A stretch of DNA of 64,000 bases, taken from contig JAHQIW010005186.1 in NCBI GenBank assembly GCA_019055375.1, positions 186,001-250,000 of the forward strand. The letters run 5' to 3'. Of this stretch, positions 36,645 to 48,488 are shown piece by piece. This DNA is from Parelaphostrongylus tenuis (lineage: Eukaryota > Nematoda > Chromadorea > Rhabditida > Metastrongylidae). Every line of letters begins with the position of its first letter. Within the stretch, counting starts at the first letter, position 1. The notes below the pieces were generated by a model, which was not told the DNA's origin, searched no databases, and saw only the letters and a list, made by a program, of their open reading frames with translations. The position numbers and the translations under genes were made by a program.

Positions 36645-36738
36645 AATGTGCCTCGGTGGTGCAGTGGTGGTAACACGCGTCCGTCCCCGGTATGGATGAC
36701 GTGGGTTCGATTCCCTCGTGAGGTCGCTTTTTTTGCTC
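36645..36738 (+). repeat. tRNA-like element with T-tract terminator
   Basis: 'gcctcggtggtgcagtggtg' (A-box-like), 'gtgggttcgattccct' (good B box/T-arm) and 'cgtgaggtcgctttttttg' give 5' and 3' ends that can pair over about 5 bp (gcctc/gaggt) plus a Pol III-style T7 terminator. The anticodon arm cannot be folded into a 5-bp stem with a 7-nt loop, so I read it as a pseudo-tRNA or young SINE head rather than a functional tRNA. Confidence 0.4.
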
Positions 36739-37004
36739 ATCACTCAGTTCTTTCAGGTATATATGAAACATTGTAACATTGCAAAAAATGAAGTGAAAAT
36801 GCTAGAACTTTCGAGCACTATACTACATGTTTCCATCACAAGGAATTGATAATTGATTATTTTTTTTGTAACTTTCTGGCTTCTTAATACTTATTGTAAT
36901 TGCTAACAACAAATCTAACAGTTTCGAAATCTACACATATTCGAAGTAATTGTTTGATAATGGAGGGTTTTCGTATTACTTGTTTTTTTTCCAGTAGTGC
37001 ATCC

Positions 37005-37592
37005 TAATAGATTGGGAAAAAGTTCTTAGAAAATGCTTGTAACTTTTTTGGGTGTCGACCATTTTTTGTGTTTCCGAGCTCATTTAAAAGCCCGTCTCCT
37101 CCCGCGCTGATTGGCTCATAATTTATCTACTTATTGCAAGATGGAGTTAACAAGCGAGCAAATCAGACTGCTGATGATGCACGAATGGCTGTTGGGTTCA
37201 AATGCAACGGTGGCAAGTGAAGGCATCAATCTTTTCAACAATCAATTTTGTTTTTTTGGCTTTGTTTGATTTTGCTTGATTTTTGAACATTGAAAATGTT
37301 TCGAAACACTTGTACACCGTATTTTTGCCAACTGTGTCTTTGCCCCAAGTCAGATTGATGCCTTTGCTTGCCACCTTTGCATTTGAACCCTACAGCTATT
37401 CGTGCACCATCAACAACCTAATTTGCTCACTTGTCAACTCCATTTTGCAATAAATAGATAAATTTATAGACCAATCAACGCTGGAAATGACGGGCTTTCA
37501 AATGAGCCCAAAAACACAAAAAATGGCTGACACAAAAAAAAGTTGCAAGCATTTTTTCGAAACTCTTTCCCCAACCTATTAATCACGACCAA
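37005..37592. mobile_element. Palindrome made of two mariner 5' ends
   Basis: The left arm (37005-37225) is a mariner inverted repeat ('taatagattgggaaaaagtt'), 5' UTR and start of transposase: ATG at 37141 gives 'MELTSEQIRLLMMHEWLLGS' and 'NATVASEGINLF'. The right arm is the same sequence inverted (37592 back to about 37345), reading on the minus strand 'MELTSEQIRLLMVHE' with stops, and extends further into the ORF ('LTWGKDTVGKNTVYKCFETF'). The N-terminal HTH pattern is typical of mariner transposases. No catalytic domain remains. It could form a hairpin of about 220 bp and would need transposase in trans. Confidence 0.75.
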
Positions 37593-37712
37593 TTGCAAGC
37601 ATTAGAGGAAGTCTTGACGACACTGTGAATGAGAGTGCGTGACATCATTTACAACTGATCAGCAACTCATTTAAGCAACGCATCATCGATATTTCAAGTG
37701 GCGTGGCATCAG

Positions 37713-37775
37713 GGAAACGAGGACGATGATGTGGTGCAACTGCTGGATCCGACTGAAGATATTACCAGTGAAGAG
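37713..37775 (+). CDS. Candidate acidic exon, unidentified
   Basis: After an acceptor (ggcatcag; an alternative ttcaag would start it at 37699) and before a gtgcac donor, 21 codons read 'GNEDDDVVQLLDPTEDITSE'. The composition is strongly protein-like. It lies on the same strand as the candidates at 33.3 and 35.1 kb and may belong to the same gene, but the phases could not be linked. Family unknown. Confidence 0.3.
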
Positions 37776-38329
37776 GTGCACATTTTTCAAGAGCAAAACT
37801 TTCCATGAGAATATTCGCCTTTAAAGTAAAAATCTGGATTTGAGGAAGAAGGATCCGCAGCACCGTTACCCGTTGAAACTTTGAAACCAAGGTTATTCCG
37901 AGTAGACAAATACAATGTGACTACTAACAAAGTCGTCGAAGGATTGGCTGGAGTCGAAATGCAGCTCATTCAATAACCACATATATGAGTTACATCACTT
38001 GTTCAGTCCACTTTTATCCCATGTTAGCAGTCATTAAAATAAACAGTTTGTGCGTGAAGGATCTGTGCGTGGTGTAATTCTTATTAGTAAGGCTGTACGT
38101 GGAGAAATGAACTTGCAAACGAAAAAAACTGAAGCAGTGAGAAAGAATCAATTGCCAGTGGCAGATAAAAGACGAAAGAATGATGAAATGTGGCCAAAAC
38201 AGGATGGATTGCAAATAATGGAATGACACAGCAATATCCAAAGATACTAAGTGATATGCAAAACCTTTGATCTCAAAAGGGTTATTTTATTCATAACACT
38301 GCCTGGAAAACCAAAAAGCAAGTTTTACT

Positions 38330-38645
38330 GTTGTACAGCCCGATACACGTGTTTCGACATTACAGTCTCGTCAGTCGGGCAGAACCCGTCGTCTTTCAAT
38401 CTTTTCAGCCAAGGTATAATATGATAAAAGTACCAGCCAAAGAGCAACCGAGCGTACATTACTGTGAGTTCGGTGATAAATTCACTTTACTTACGATGTA
38501 AATCGTCCGCCTTTCGATAACTCTCTATAGAGAGAGTCGGGCCTCCGAGAGGATTGGCTAAAAAAATCGAAAGACGAGTTCTGCCCGACTGGCGAGACTG
38601 TAAGGTTGAAACAAGTGTATCGTATGTACAATAGCCCACTACTAG
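38330..38645. repeat. Palindromic foldback (MITE-like)
   Basis: The left arm 'cccgatacacgtgtttcgac', 'attacagtctcgtcagtcgg', 'gcagaacccgtcgtctttca' recurs inverted on the right ('gacgagttctgcccgactgg', 'cgagactgtaaggttgaaac'). The centre contains a near-perfect 'ctctctatagagagag' palindrome. A half copy lies at 530-640. Confidence 0.7.
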
Positions 38646-38739
38646 ACCACATGACATGTTGGCTCAAATGATAATGAAGCAATTTCTGAATCCTTCTATA
38701 ATACTTTGGCGGCTAAATATCCTCGCCCCAAACGGGTCT

Positions 38740-39540
38740 GAAACAACACTCATCAAATGGCAGTCGTTGAGCTGGTTGAATGCGTATTAGTCTCGTCCTG
38801 TTCAAGCATAAATCCGTCAACTCCGAAGTGTTAAGCAGTTCAAAGCCTCAGAATATCTCATAGATCTTCCTGCTATTAGCGGGCAGTGATGATTTTGACG
38901 GATATGTTGTTGAAGACCAACGGCGTCCTTCCGGTGGCGCAAAGGCTGGCTCAGACCATCACTGAGGCTGGAAAATGACTGGGGCCCATGGTTTTCACTA
39001 CTGCGGACTTCTGCTGATATTCTCAAAGAAGTTGACATCATTCTGGTGATTGTGAAAAGGTTTGACCTTGAATATCTTCCCATCCGTAAAGAGGAATTTT
39101 TATCAAACGAGCGACAACAGTCGAACTGATCATTTGGCGAGCCTTTGAGAACCGTTCTTGTTTCGTCTTTTTGTCCCTGAAGTGAACACAAGCGATCTCA
39201 TAGCTCTCAAGCTTCAGCTTATTTTTAACAATGTGTCGGACGCTCCAGCTGTTGATCTCAAACTTCCCGAGCCATTTTGCGCATGCCCCGCAATTTGTTG
39301 AACTCGGCAGCTATCTTTTGAATGTTATCCAGGATAGTCGGAGTAGTTCGACGACATTTTCGAGGACGTTTCTTAAAACCTTCAGTCTCATTGAAACCTT
39401 TCACGGTCCTATAGACATTTCTTGACAACAACACTCTTTTTGACTTGATTTTAACAACGTGGGCTGTTTTCGTTCCCTTCTTGTGCAACTCATCTGCTGC
39501 GATGCGTTGATATTTACGATCCATATACTTGATCACACCT
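38740..39540 (-). pseudogene. Tc1/mariner-superfamily transposase relic, sister of 20.3-21.4 kb
   Basis: The minus-strand N-terminal piece (39258-39536) is open for 92 codons: 'KKGTKTAHVVKIKSKRVLLS' then 'RTTPTILDNIQKIAAEFNKL', an HTH-like DNA-binding region. A middle piece is at 38817-39191 (Gly/Ser-rich, frameshifted). A DDE-core piece near 38830 reads 'VDGFMLEQDETNTHSTSSTT' (the second Asp region), after which stops follow. It aligns piecewise with the relic at 20.3-21.4 kb but lacks the SINE insertion. Confidence 0.65.
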
Positions 39541-39544
39541 AAAA

Positions 39545-40640
39545 ATAAAAAAAAAATCTAACGAATTCTAGACCAAAATTGAACCGAGAATTCAAAAAAA
39601 TTACCAGCACTAATAAAAAATATTTTATCAATGTTAACATCAGCAAAATACAAAACTAGCAGAACTTTTTACGCACCTTAAATAGTGGCGTAACAGCCGT
39701 AAGTCAAGCAAACAACAATCGGCAACCAGTCACTCTGAAAGAACGCCGCAGGAATTCTTTCAAAAGCCGAAACGACGAAACACGTGTTTAGCACTGTATA
39801 AGTGTCATAGCAGACCACATGGATAGCTCAGGATATGCTGTTGGGATGAACAACAAAAATGTTGAGTTAAGAGCAAAACTCAGAGCCACAGGTGAGCTTT
39901 GATCATCTAATTTTTTTGAATAATACTTAATACGTGGCCCACCAGAAAGATCAATAGCGCGCTTGAAGCGCACCTGAGGTTCTGAGTTTTGCTTGCGTAT
40001 CAGTGTTCTCGTGGCTATTTTTTACATCGTACTTTGCCATGAGAAAGATTTGACAGTGAGTAAAGTGGAACGTGGTTTTTGGAACCTTTTTCGAATAAAT
40101 ACAGTTGTAGGAAAAAATATGATGAAGGAATGGGATCCTGCTGTAACCAAACGGTTTCAACTTAGAGAGTTTCAAGTTCTGTTACCCACTTCTTACTCTC
40201 TCAACACACATGCCACTTGCCTTAACGATGATTGACAAGAGATAATAAGGTCTTCTTCTGTTCTATCACGTCCAAAAATATTCCAAAAAAATATATTACT
40301 CTCGGAGGGGATTGAGCATCATATGTTTTTGCCTGAATCTTCGTGAAGAATCCTAATTAGGAGTCAGTGTATTTTATGCAATGTTGTTGACATCTTGTGA
40401 TACCTACTCGCTCTTGTACAATGACTCCCGTTGATTCTTGAAGCCTCTAATCCATCTGGTCTTGATACATTTGCCTGTATGATAGCATCGCTCTTCTGAT
40501 TATGAAAATGAGTCAAAAAATCGGATTTCTTCCCTAATTCGATAGTGCATTCAATGGTGCTGAGTTTTTTTTTTCATGCTGTTCAAGTAATAGTCGGACC
40601 CCAACGGTAGATTGAGGTATAGAACGATGAAGAAATTATA
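39545..40640. other. No gene confidently supported
   Basis: Overlapping ORFs at 39951-40235 on both strands have no motif. No recognised repeat. Confidence 0.3.
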
Positions 40641-40775
40641 GCTGCATACTATGTGTTCTTGTCTTCTTCATCACATCCTTGATTCACCGAAATCCTTCAA
40701 GTCGTTCTCTCCTCCGTGCCCAGCTCTGGAGCCAAGCCATTTCATCATGTTGAATTCACGAGGCGGGTATAACAT
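40640..40775 (-). pseudogene. Highly decayed RTE fragment
   Basis: 'ctctggagccaagccatttc' and 'atcatgttgaattcacgagg' on the plus strand parallel 'ctctggggctaggtcgttc' and 'atcatgttgatttcgcgacc' of the 25-kb RTE copy (the 'GREINMMNDLAPELS' coding region). Similarity fades on both sides. Confidence 0.45.
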
Positions 40776-41491
40776 ATGCAAGACTGGATCATCCGGATGC
40801 ATTCATTTCAATGCGAGTCATCAAAAGCAAACAAGATATTCACGACCATCACTTCTATGAATTCATTTGAAACCCAATGGTGTCAAAAAATGTCGTCGAT
40901 GTCGGTCAGCACTTGTTTCGGTTGGCTAGCGATCGCTGTCACAAGAACAATAGAATCAGTAAGCTGGAGATAGTAAAGTTCCTGATCACCGATTTTGGAC
41001 ATCGTACTACTCTACCCCTACATTTGTGCGTTATTCTTGAAGGTCACTATCAAAAGTAATTTATGAAGTCAATATCGCTTCACTGCACTCTATTTATGCT
41101 CTAATATTGATATTTTGTGAATTAGTGGAATTTCGATAGGAGAGTCACACCGTAGACATAAAAGACATTCGTGATTGATCAGGGACGCTTAGCTATAAAG
41201 CTTCATCTCTGTTTCTAAACCAATCAAGGCAAAAGCCTTTCTCAGTTTGGAAAAGGTGAGATGGATTGAGATATTGTATGTATGCTCTATTAAATTGCAT
41301 TGCCATGCTGCTGAGTTCTTATCCAAACTCGTCTCTTTTTGCTTCGTGGCTTTGTTGAGTATTCCTTAACACTCTCATAAGGGCTCCTAAAATCCGTTTT
41401 TGTTGGAACGTCTTATTTTTTGCCATCCTCAGTGTGACACTCAAAATTATCACACGACCATCTGAAGAGATTTTACATAGCCTGTCCACTT

Positions 41492-44400
41492 TTAATGCAA
41501 TTCTTGCTTGAAATTCTGCGATTCAATGAGTTTCATTTGTCCTCTTACCTGAGCATGCTCCATGTCCTTCTGTGCACCCTGCCATGTCTTCCACATATTG
41601 AAAAATTCTTTTACATAAAGAAAAACATTTGCCCGCTTTGCCATCAATCTACTGACTGTCGCTTTTGCTGGATTCCTATAGGCCATGCAAGGAAAAAATA
41701 TCTATGATGTCATCAATTTTTTGCCTCCTCGCTCCGAGCAATACACTCTGTAAGCTGACGCTTCGATATTTCGATTTCATCAAAGTATGGAAAGATTAGA
41801 TTGCCCACAACCTAATGTGCCAAACACCTCTCTCTACTACTTCAGCGAAAAAAAGAATTAGCAAACGTGGATCTTCATCGTATCAAGCATAATACAATTT
41901 TTCACATGCTCACCCTTTTTAGGACTCTTCCATTGAATTATCCAAATGGAGACCAACCGTTTAGAGACCATATGCACTGCGAATGCACCTCCCACATAAA
42001 ACTAACAATTCCACATACTGTTCTCCCTATCACTTATGATACTGAGCTGCTCCTCACGGTTCATGCTTGGACTCATGGCGCAGTGTACACACGAATGTTT
42101 TCGATATGGAGATGGTGAAGAGTTCAAGGTGAACTCTCGTCAGTTAGATATTGAGATAGCAAGAAGCATCTTAAGGATTTTATCCCTTATCGACCAACTT
42201 TAGCCGCCAATCACTTTTTATTTCATTACAAACAGCACGGTTTTCTCGACCTGCTCATATGATTTCGATACAGATCTCACTCTTGTACGCGAAGGGAACT
42301 CTGAGTTGAAACTTTATTTTCTTTTTCTTCTCATGCTCCCTGTAAAACCTTTTGAAAAATCATTACATGGTTATTAAACCTTTGATGAAAAGACATTTAC
42401 AGATCTTAACCTTAGCCGAATGTCAAAGTAAATGGAGTGTAAAACATAATTTCACTATCGCTACTACAGTTCACTAAGAAAGCTTTTTCAGAAGCCATAC
42501 GAAGTCTTTAATTTGTCAAGATATCGATTGCTTATTAAATGATTATGGGGAAAGCTTTCTCTAGCGTAGGAGCCTCACTACCAAAAAAGTTATTGAGACG
42601 CCCTCCTATGGAGGATTCTCGCTATGACACGGAACAAGTTACCGGCTACTCGCAAGGATCCTAGAAAATCTCTGAGAACCAATAAAGCCCCGTAATGATG
42701 AAACTCAAAGGCATCGTAGTTAGCACTCTCGCAACTTCACTAATTCACCAATAGGTGTCACTCGTTGCGAGAATGTTGAATTCTATCAAAGATCAGTCAA
42801 GTGAAGAGGTTGTTGATTAGATGAGAGTAAGCAATAGGTGCCGATATCTCTTATGTTTCCCGTATTGCACGGCAACATAGCCTTAGCGACTTCCGTTAAC
42901 AAAAAACATTCAGGCCCTCTGTGAGACGACTTCGGGCTAACTATTCATGAGGACTGATGAGTTTTTCAAATGTTCCCTTCCAATTCTACCCTAAATGAGT
43001 GTCTCATGCTCAATCATCAATGAAATAAAATTTCGGATATCGGAACACAAAACGATTTTAACGATCTATCTATTCATCTAATATCTTTAGCATAAATGAA
43101 GCAGGTGGATTTGGCTAATGAATAGGTCAGATTAGAACTCACACGTGACATTCTCCACCAAGTATCCTACGAAACTAATTGTTCCATCTGCGCTTTGAAG
43201 AGAGATTATCCTAGTGTCTTAATTAGAGATATTTCGACAGACCTAAAGCTATGCATCTTTTACCGTTATTTAACTTTTTTGTATGACTTAATGTTCCCAC
43301 CTTTATGAGAGATTTTGGAAGTTCGTCCTTGAGAGCTGATTGTCTACGGCTGCCTAATTCTGAATTATCATGACTGCAGGGTTTTTCCTGAGAGAAAATG
43401 TCTCCTGATAAGTTCGAGAATCTCAATTTTCTATACGCTAACATGAGAGCAAATTGAGCTGATATTATTCTACTTTCATATTACCTGAAGGACAGATCAA
43501 TCTCAACCTGTGATGAATTCAAATTTATTTCTTAAGCTCCTTAACTACCTTGTTTGAATGCGAAAATAGAAATTCCGGATGCAGTCTTTATTCAGTCAGG
43601 TCAATCGTTTCATTTAAGCCGTTTACGACGTCTTGTGGATCAATTTCTGTAGGATTTTTTCAAATCCGTGTAGTTCGATTTTACATTCTAGAGCTTGGTG
43701 CTAAGACATAGGAGACAGAAACTATTAGCCCAAGCTTCCCTCAAAATATCTTAAAAAAATAAACGTGCGATAAGGGTAAATAGCCTGTGGAAAGGCTACT
43801 CATCGAAAAGTTCTACTGGCCAATGCTACCGACTTTTCGGTCATCGCGTGCTTCGTTTTTTTTCTGGCATAAGCAACTTGACTACGTCTTTTTGTCTTCG
43901 TGATTCTGATAACGTCTCGAAATCTCTTACCTGCACCATTAGGCCTTCTGATTGAGGTGCTCGTGTGTGCTTTACAATCACAAAATGTGAACGTAGTTCT
44001 CACAGTCTACAGAGCCAAGAATAACACTAATTCTTCTGTAGCCTCTCTGCACTCAACCTACTTAGAACCGCTTAATCATGATTTTATTCGGTTGGGAAAG
44101 TGTAGCCCATTTATCCTATTTTGTCCTACAAATAGACATCGAAGACATTATTCAAAGCTCTTCCATCAGGAGCGAATAATTCACGAGTAGCACCTTGAAC
44201 TCCTGTTCAGGCGATTAATACAAAAATGTTACGATCACCTCTTCCAGATTTCACATGGTGCTTGTTTGCGCACGACATTCTTCAAGTCTTACACTCAGTT
44301 CATGCCTTTATGATTCGAGGCTTTAGAAGAAGTTTGCTTCAATTACAGAATCCTTATATACGCCTGCATCCATAACATGCACGCATACGAGTGTAAATAC

Positions 44401-44672
44401 AACAGGCGTTTATCAAGTTGTGTAAAGCAACATGGAAGTAGAAGGGCTTTTTTCTAAATCGACGCGTAAAAGAGCCTATCTACTTGTGAGCTCCATCTTT
44501 TTAGAACACTGACTCACTGTCCGATGCTTGTCCTCCGGCTCTGATTCATATGCTAATTACAAGTGGATTGAAAGTTTTATTGAAATTTTGTTCAAGAGTA
44601 TTTCAAGTGAGGAAGTATAACTAAGCAGCAAAGAAACTTTCTCGCATATTCACTTATGGGACGTTGAAAAGC
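41492..44672 (-). CDS. Unidentified gene with microexons, at least seven exons
   Basis: Minus-strand exons in order: 44654-44672 (19 bp), 44518-44540 (23 bp), 44138-44193, 43931-44006, 43301-43404, 43171-43187 (17 bp) and 41549-41675. The last may read on to TAA at 41492. All have AG/GT borders, several strong (gtaagag, gtgagt, gtgaat), and every consecutive pair is phase-compatible. Exon content includes 'ELFAPDGRALNNVF', 'AHTSTSIRRPNGAGDIFSQ', 'RRQSALKDELPKSLIK', 'MEQLVSNPAKATVSRL' and 'FLYVKEFFNMWKTWQGAQKD'. The 5' end is missing and should lie above 44.67 kb, beyond SINE-A and mariner inserts. The product looks cytosolic and hydrophilic, with no signal peptide or TM. The family is not recognised. 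A final exon near 41305 ('QHGNAI') is an alternative ending. Confidence 0.5.
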
Positions 44673-44704
44673 CTGAGAAGTGTTACACTGAACACTTTTC
44701 GAGG

Positions 44705-45004
44705 CAAAGAGCTAAAAAGCTCTCGGAGTTGATCAACCCCTGAGAAATGCACCATGCACTCGTCCTCAATTTTGAACTTCGTTTGAGATAATTGAATGCA
44801 TATCTGGTCTTTGCAATGACTCGCGATAGCTTACCGCTATACCGAGTCAGTGCTGCTTATCCTCCCAAACAAGTCTGAGACCTGTCGTACCAATTTACCG
44901 ACCACGGAGAGATAGATGGCTTGGTGAGCCATGAGCGCGAGATCGAACCATTGACCTCGTGTGCGACACAGAGCACCTTTAATCACTGCGCCACATGTGC
45001 TCTA
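44705..45004 (-). repeat. SINE-A, full-length copy
   Basis: Plus-strand view: 'gctctcggagttgatcaacc', 'acttcgtttgagataattg', 'ctataccgagtcagtgctg', 'cgagatcgaaccattgacct', 'aatcactgcgccacatgtgc'. All blocks are complete, and it is among the best-preserved copies. Confidence 0.8.
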
Positions 45005-45589
45005 CCAAGGAAAAAATAGCACACAAATACAGTCAAATAACTTGAATACATACAAATTGAGTGCTTAGCTGCTGTGCACCAAGAGTTATTCCATGGTGGA
45101 AGATAACTGGCGAACAAATTCAAAACGTCATGCAAAAGAAGCTATGATTAATAAGACGCGATATTGAGTGAATGATTGATGAAATATTATGTAATAATTA
45201 CAAGATAGGAAACTCAGTTGAGTCGTTTTTTTTTATTCTTATTTGCTTACAGTAAATTTATTTCTCGGTCTTTTTTATAGTGTTTTATGCTATTCAAAAG
45301 CTCGTGATCTCGAGAATCTGGATGTGTAAACCGTTTTATTTCTCGCAGCTGTATAAAAGTTTTTTGTTAAGTTGTCAACTGAGTTCATTAGTATTTTCAC
45401 TATTTTTATTAACTGCAGTAAATTCATTTCTCGATCTTTCTTACCCTGTTTCATAACTTTCAAAAACTTGTGATTACGACATTCTGAATATGTGGGCCAT
45501 TTTATTTTTTTTTTTTTGTAACTAACCATTTTAATTTTTGTAATTACATGAAATTTTCTTTCAATCTAAAAGGAGTAGTTCAAAGCTTA

Positions 45590-46045
45590 AGTCGTGAACG
45601 TCTCCTTAACGTTCCACTTGGGTCGTTCTACTAGCGAAATAACACAAAACTATGTAGAGAACTTAACCACAAGGCGGTTGATCTACGAACTACATAAAGA
45701 TGGCTTAGGAAGTTTCGTGAAGGCGACATCAATGCGTCAAAATAGGCTGCAACAGCTTTTTTCGAAGTGGCTTCAAGACAAGGCGCGTCCACATACTGAG
45801 CGTCTGAGATAACAAATGATTGAAGATTTAGGGTGGAAACGTTTTGATTCATTCATCGTATGGTCCAGATGCTGCGCCAAATGATTGTCATTTTTTCGGC
45901 TACCTGCAACATTTTTTGCCAAGAAGACGCTTTGCCAAAGTTAATGATGACGTGATAAAGCACATGTATTCATTCTAAATCGAAAGAAACTTCTATGCAA
46001 TTGCAAAAAATAAATTGGCTCCGATATTTAGAATCTTTAGATTAC
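45590..46045 (+). pseudogene. Mariner transposase relic, C-terminal half
   Basis: The plus-strand frame has 'KARPHTERLR' (equivalent of mariner 'DNARPHTA', second catalytic Asp region), a stop, then a downstream frame with 'YGPDAAPNDCHFFGYLQHF' and 'FAKVNDDVIKHM'. The latter matches the mariner 'YSPDLAPSDYHLFR' block that holds the third Asp of the DD34D triad. The N-terminal part is missing or scrambled ('FHLGRSTSEITQNYVENLT'). Frameshifts and stops make it inactive. It may be the same family as the two 5' ends at 37.0-37.6 kb. Confidence 0.7.
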
Positions 46046-46109
46046 AGGCTTGCGAATGACATCAAAAACGATAAAAAAAGACCGAGCAATAAATTCATTG
46101 TAAGCGGAT

Positions 46110-46325
46110 AAAAATAAAAAAAAAAAACGATATAGCTTAGTTTCGAATCTACCACCCATCGTGTACCAAGAGAGTGGTGTTCATCTGAAAAAGATCCGAC
46201 TGAAACCGCAACGAAGGCCACAATGAGAAAGAATGATTGTGAACGGCTCGGATCAATTGGCTTTGAAAAAGACGAAACGCGTTGAAACGTCAGCGGAATA
46301 AGTAAGTCGCCTTCAATCAATCAAC
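46110..46325. repeat. Foldback element with 'aaacgcgttgaaacgtcagc' end
   Basis: The right end 'gacgaaacgcgttgaaacgt', 'cagcggaataagtaagtcgc' is shared with the element at 58.96-59.2 kb. The left end is less well preserved. No coding content. Confidence 0.4.
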
Positions 46326-46329
46326 AAGA

Positions 46330-47115
46330 AATTCCAAATATTGGGCTTTTTTGGAATAAATACTGGGTGATTTACCTTCAAAATTACCTGATAATGTTTA
46401 TGAAGCGGGGTTTGTCTTGTTAAATGAGTTCATCAGCGCTGTTACACTGATATAAAACTTTCCAGCTGTCATGAAAAAACACCACATGATCCAATTAGTG
46501 ATCTTGATATTATAAATCTTTTCAAATTTAAGTTTCCTGAGTTAGTTGCTAGTGGTATATATGCGAAGAATCAAGAGCCTATGCAGCACCCATTGATTCC
46601 TTCAAACACCAAAATTGCACTTTCATGTAATTTTCCAAAAATTGTAAGGCGTATAACGTAAAGGTTATCGGTTTTTATAGATCGTCACCCTATCTACTAA
46701 CAGTGTTACAAGGTGACTAAATGCATAATAATCTTGCACAATGATCTTTTCGGAACAACATTGAGTAGGTGTCTTCAATCCTCCCAAACAACTGTGGTGT
46801 TGATTCGCCCATCCCGGAGAGATACTACTTAGTCAATTCGAGGTATTTGAACGAATCAACAATTACACATCCTCATTCGTATCATGACTTTAGTCTTTTT
46901 CTGTTCTACAATTTTAACGACACGACGCTACATAATGTGTGGATCACAAGAGCTGTTGAATTCGATCGGTTGAATTGCGTCCATTATTCATAGTCTTTTT
47001 GTGGTCTTTAAAAGTGGGTTCGGATGTTGTTCGGAGACTTTTCATCTACCTTTAGACTTTCAGTGGATGATAGTCTAGTCGATTCGTGTTCTATTTTCGT
47101 GAAAACCGTGTTAGG
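46330..47115. other. No gene supported
   Basis: The ORF at 46769-46993 has no motif or splice support. No recognised repeat. Confidence 0.35.
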
Positions 47116-47121
47116 AAATTC

Positions 47122-47335
47122 CACTACTTCGTATATACCCAACAATGTATAGTGGCGTGCAAAAGCTTTTGCGTCAGGTGGGATTCAAACACATATTTCA
47201 TCCTATTCGGGGGCGCGTGCTGAACCGTTGCGCTACCGACGCGCCAGCACAGCACGCATACCCTGAAAACGGTGAAATCTGGGTTCGAATCCCAACTGAA
47301 GCAAAAGTTTTTACACACCACTCTACATTATTGAA
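47122..47335. repeat. tRNA-like foldback, compact palindrome
   Basis: The left arm on the minus strand ('ggtgggattcaaacacatat', 'gcgcgtgctgaaccgttgcg', 'ctaccgacgcgcc') is followed almost directly by the right arm ('gtgaaatctgggttcgaatc', 'ccaactgaagcaaaagtttt'). The long centre present in the 50.0- and 58.0-kb copies is missing, leaving two short open frames in opposite directions as artefacts. Confidence 0.65.
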
Positions 47336-47739
47336 TATATTATAAGATCATACTCCCGCAAGAGGGGGTAAAATAAAATGAACTCTGATTTATTTTACAC
47401 ATATCACCTGGATTTATAAGCTTACTTTAGCTTATTCAAAATTTTATAAAAGTTTGATCGATCCCTGGGAAACGAGTCATACATCCGACTTTATCAAGCA
47501 TAGCATCGTCAAAGTGTAACAATATGTCGCAAAAATACTGCTAGGTTGTGAAAGTATTCAAGTCTCTTTAAATTTGCATATAATGAGAATATGATGAAAG
47601 ATATGTAACATAATTTCTAAATTAAGGAAGGTTAGATGAGTTAGGAAGGGTTAGATTTGCCACGCAGTTTGCTCTCTTAAACACTTTCATAACCTCAGCA
47701 GAAAGATTTGAAATGCAAATTTTCAATTCCAAGAATAAT

Positions 47740-47998
47740 AAATGAGGGAGCGTCGTGGCCGAGCGGTTGTGATGCTCGTTGCGGCGCCCGTAGAGCCGAG
47801 CCACATCCCAACACTCTCCTGCAGTCAACAACGAGCGCCCTATGGAACGCCACAGTCAGGCTATATCCGAGATCGCAAGAAGACCACTCAACCAGTATTC
47901 TACGGGATTCAAGAAGAAGATGAAAAACGATTTGAATGCTAGAAGTACTGGGATCCGCACAGTGAAGAAACACTGTGAAGACGCACCAATAAAGTAAA
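47740..47998 (+). repeat. SINE-C, full-length copy
   Basis: Head 'cgtggccgagcggttgtgat', 'gctcgttgcggcgcccgta', body 'ctatggaacgccacagtcag', 'gatcgcaagaagaccactc', and tail 'gctagaagtactgggatccg', 'cacagtgaagaaacactgtg'. The best SINE-C copy in the window and useful as its reference. Confidence 0.8.
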
Positions 47999-48488
47999 GT
48001 AGTAGCACCAATGCATGTTGCTTTCAAAGACAGCTCTTGAAGCCCGTGCGAGGTTGCTCAATGTTATTATTGTTGTTATTGATGATTTTGCACAAATAGC
48101 AGCACGAATCATCGGGTGACGTCTTGGCGGCAGCTTGTACACCCATTTTGCTTTCCTTCGTCATCTTTTTCTCTTCTTTCTGCTTTTTATTTTCTTCTTA
48201 TTTTTATCATTCTTTCACTTCCTTTTACACTCAAAGATCAATGTGAGCTGAGAATTTTCGTATCAATTTATTTTCTGCTGAAATTATGAGAGAGTTTGAT
48301 TGAGTATAACGCATGTCAGTCTGATTATTCGGGACTTTGAAGAAGGCGATATCGCTGATTCAGCAACCGACAATGTATTGAATAAATTTTACCGCTGACT
48401 CTCTCCAGTCTGCTCGACAAGAGAACAGTGAACCTTTACGACTATGTATCGTTCAATTTTCTTTGGTTACACCAGCACTGGAAATTTC

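Noticed and set aside
36645..36738. Functional tRNA gene
   Set aside because: B box and T-tract are good, but the anticodon arm does not fold properly and the acceptor stem has only about 5 pairs. Called tRNA-like instead.
46042..46320. 92-codon minus-strand ORF with hydrophobic stretches
   Set aside because: It lies across a poly-A tract and a foldback element shared with 58.96-59.2 kb. The ORF is a by-product of repeat sequence.
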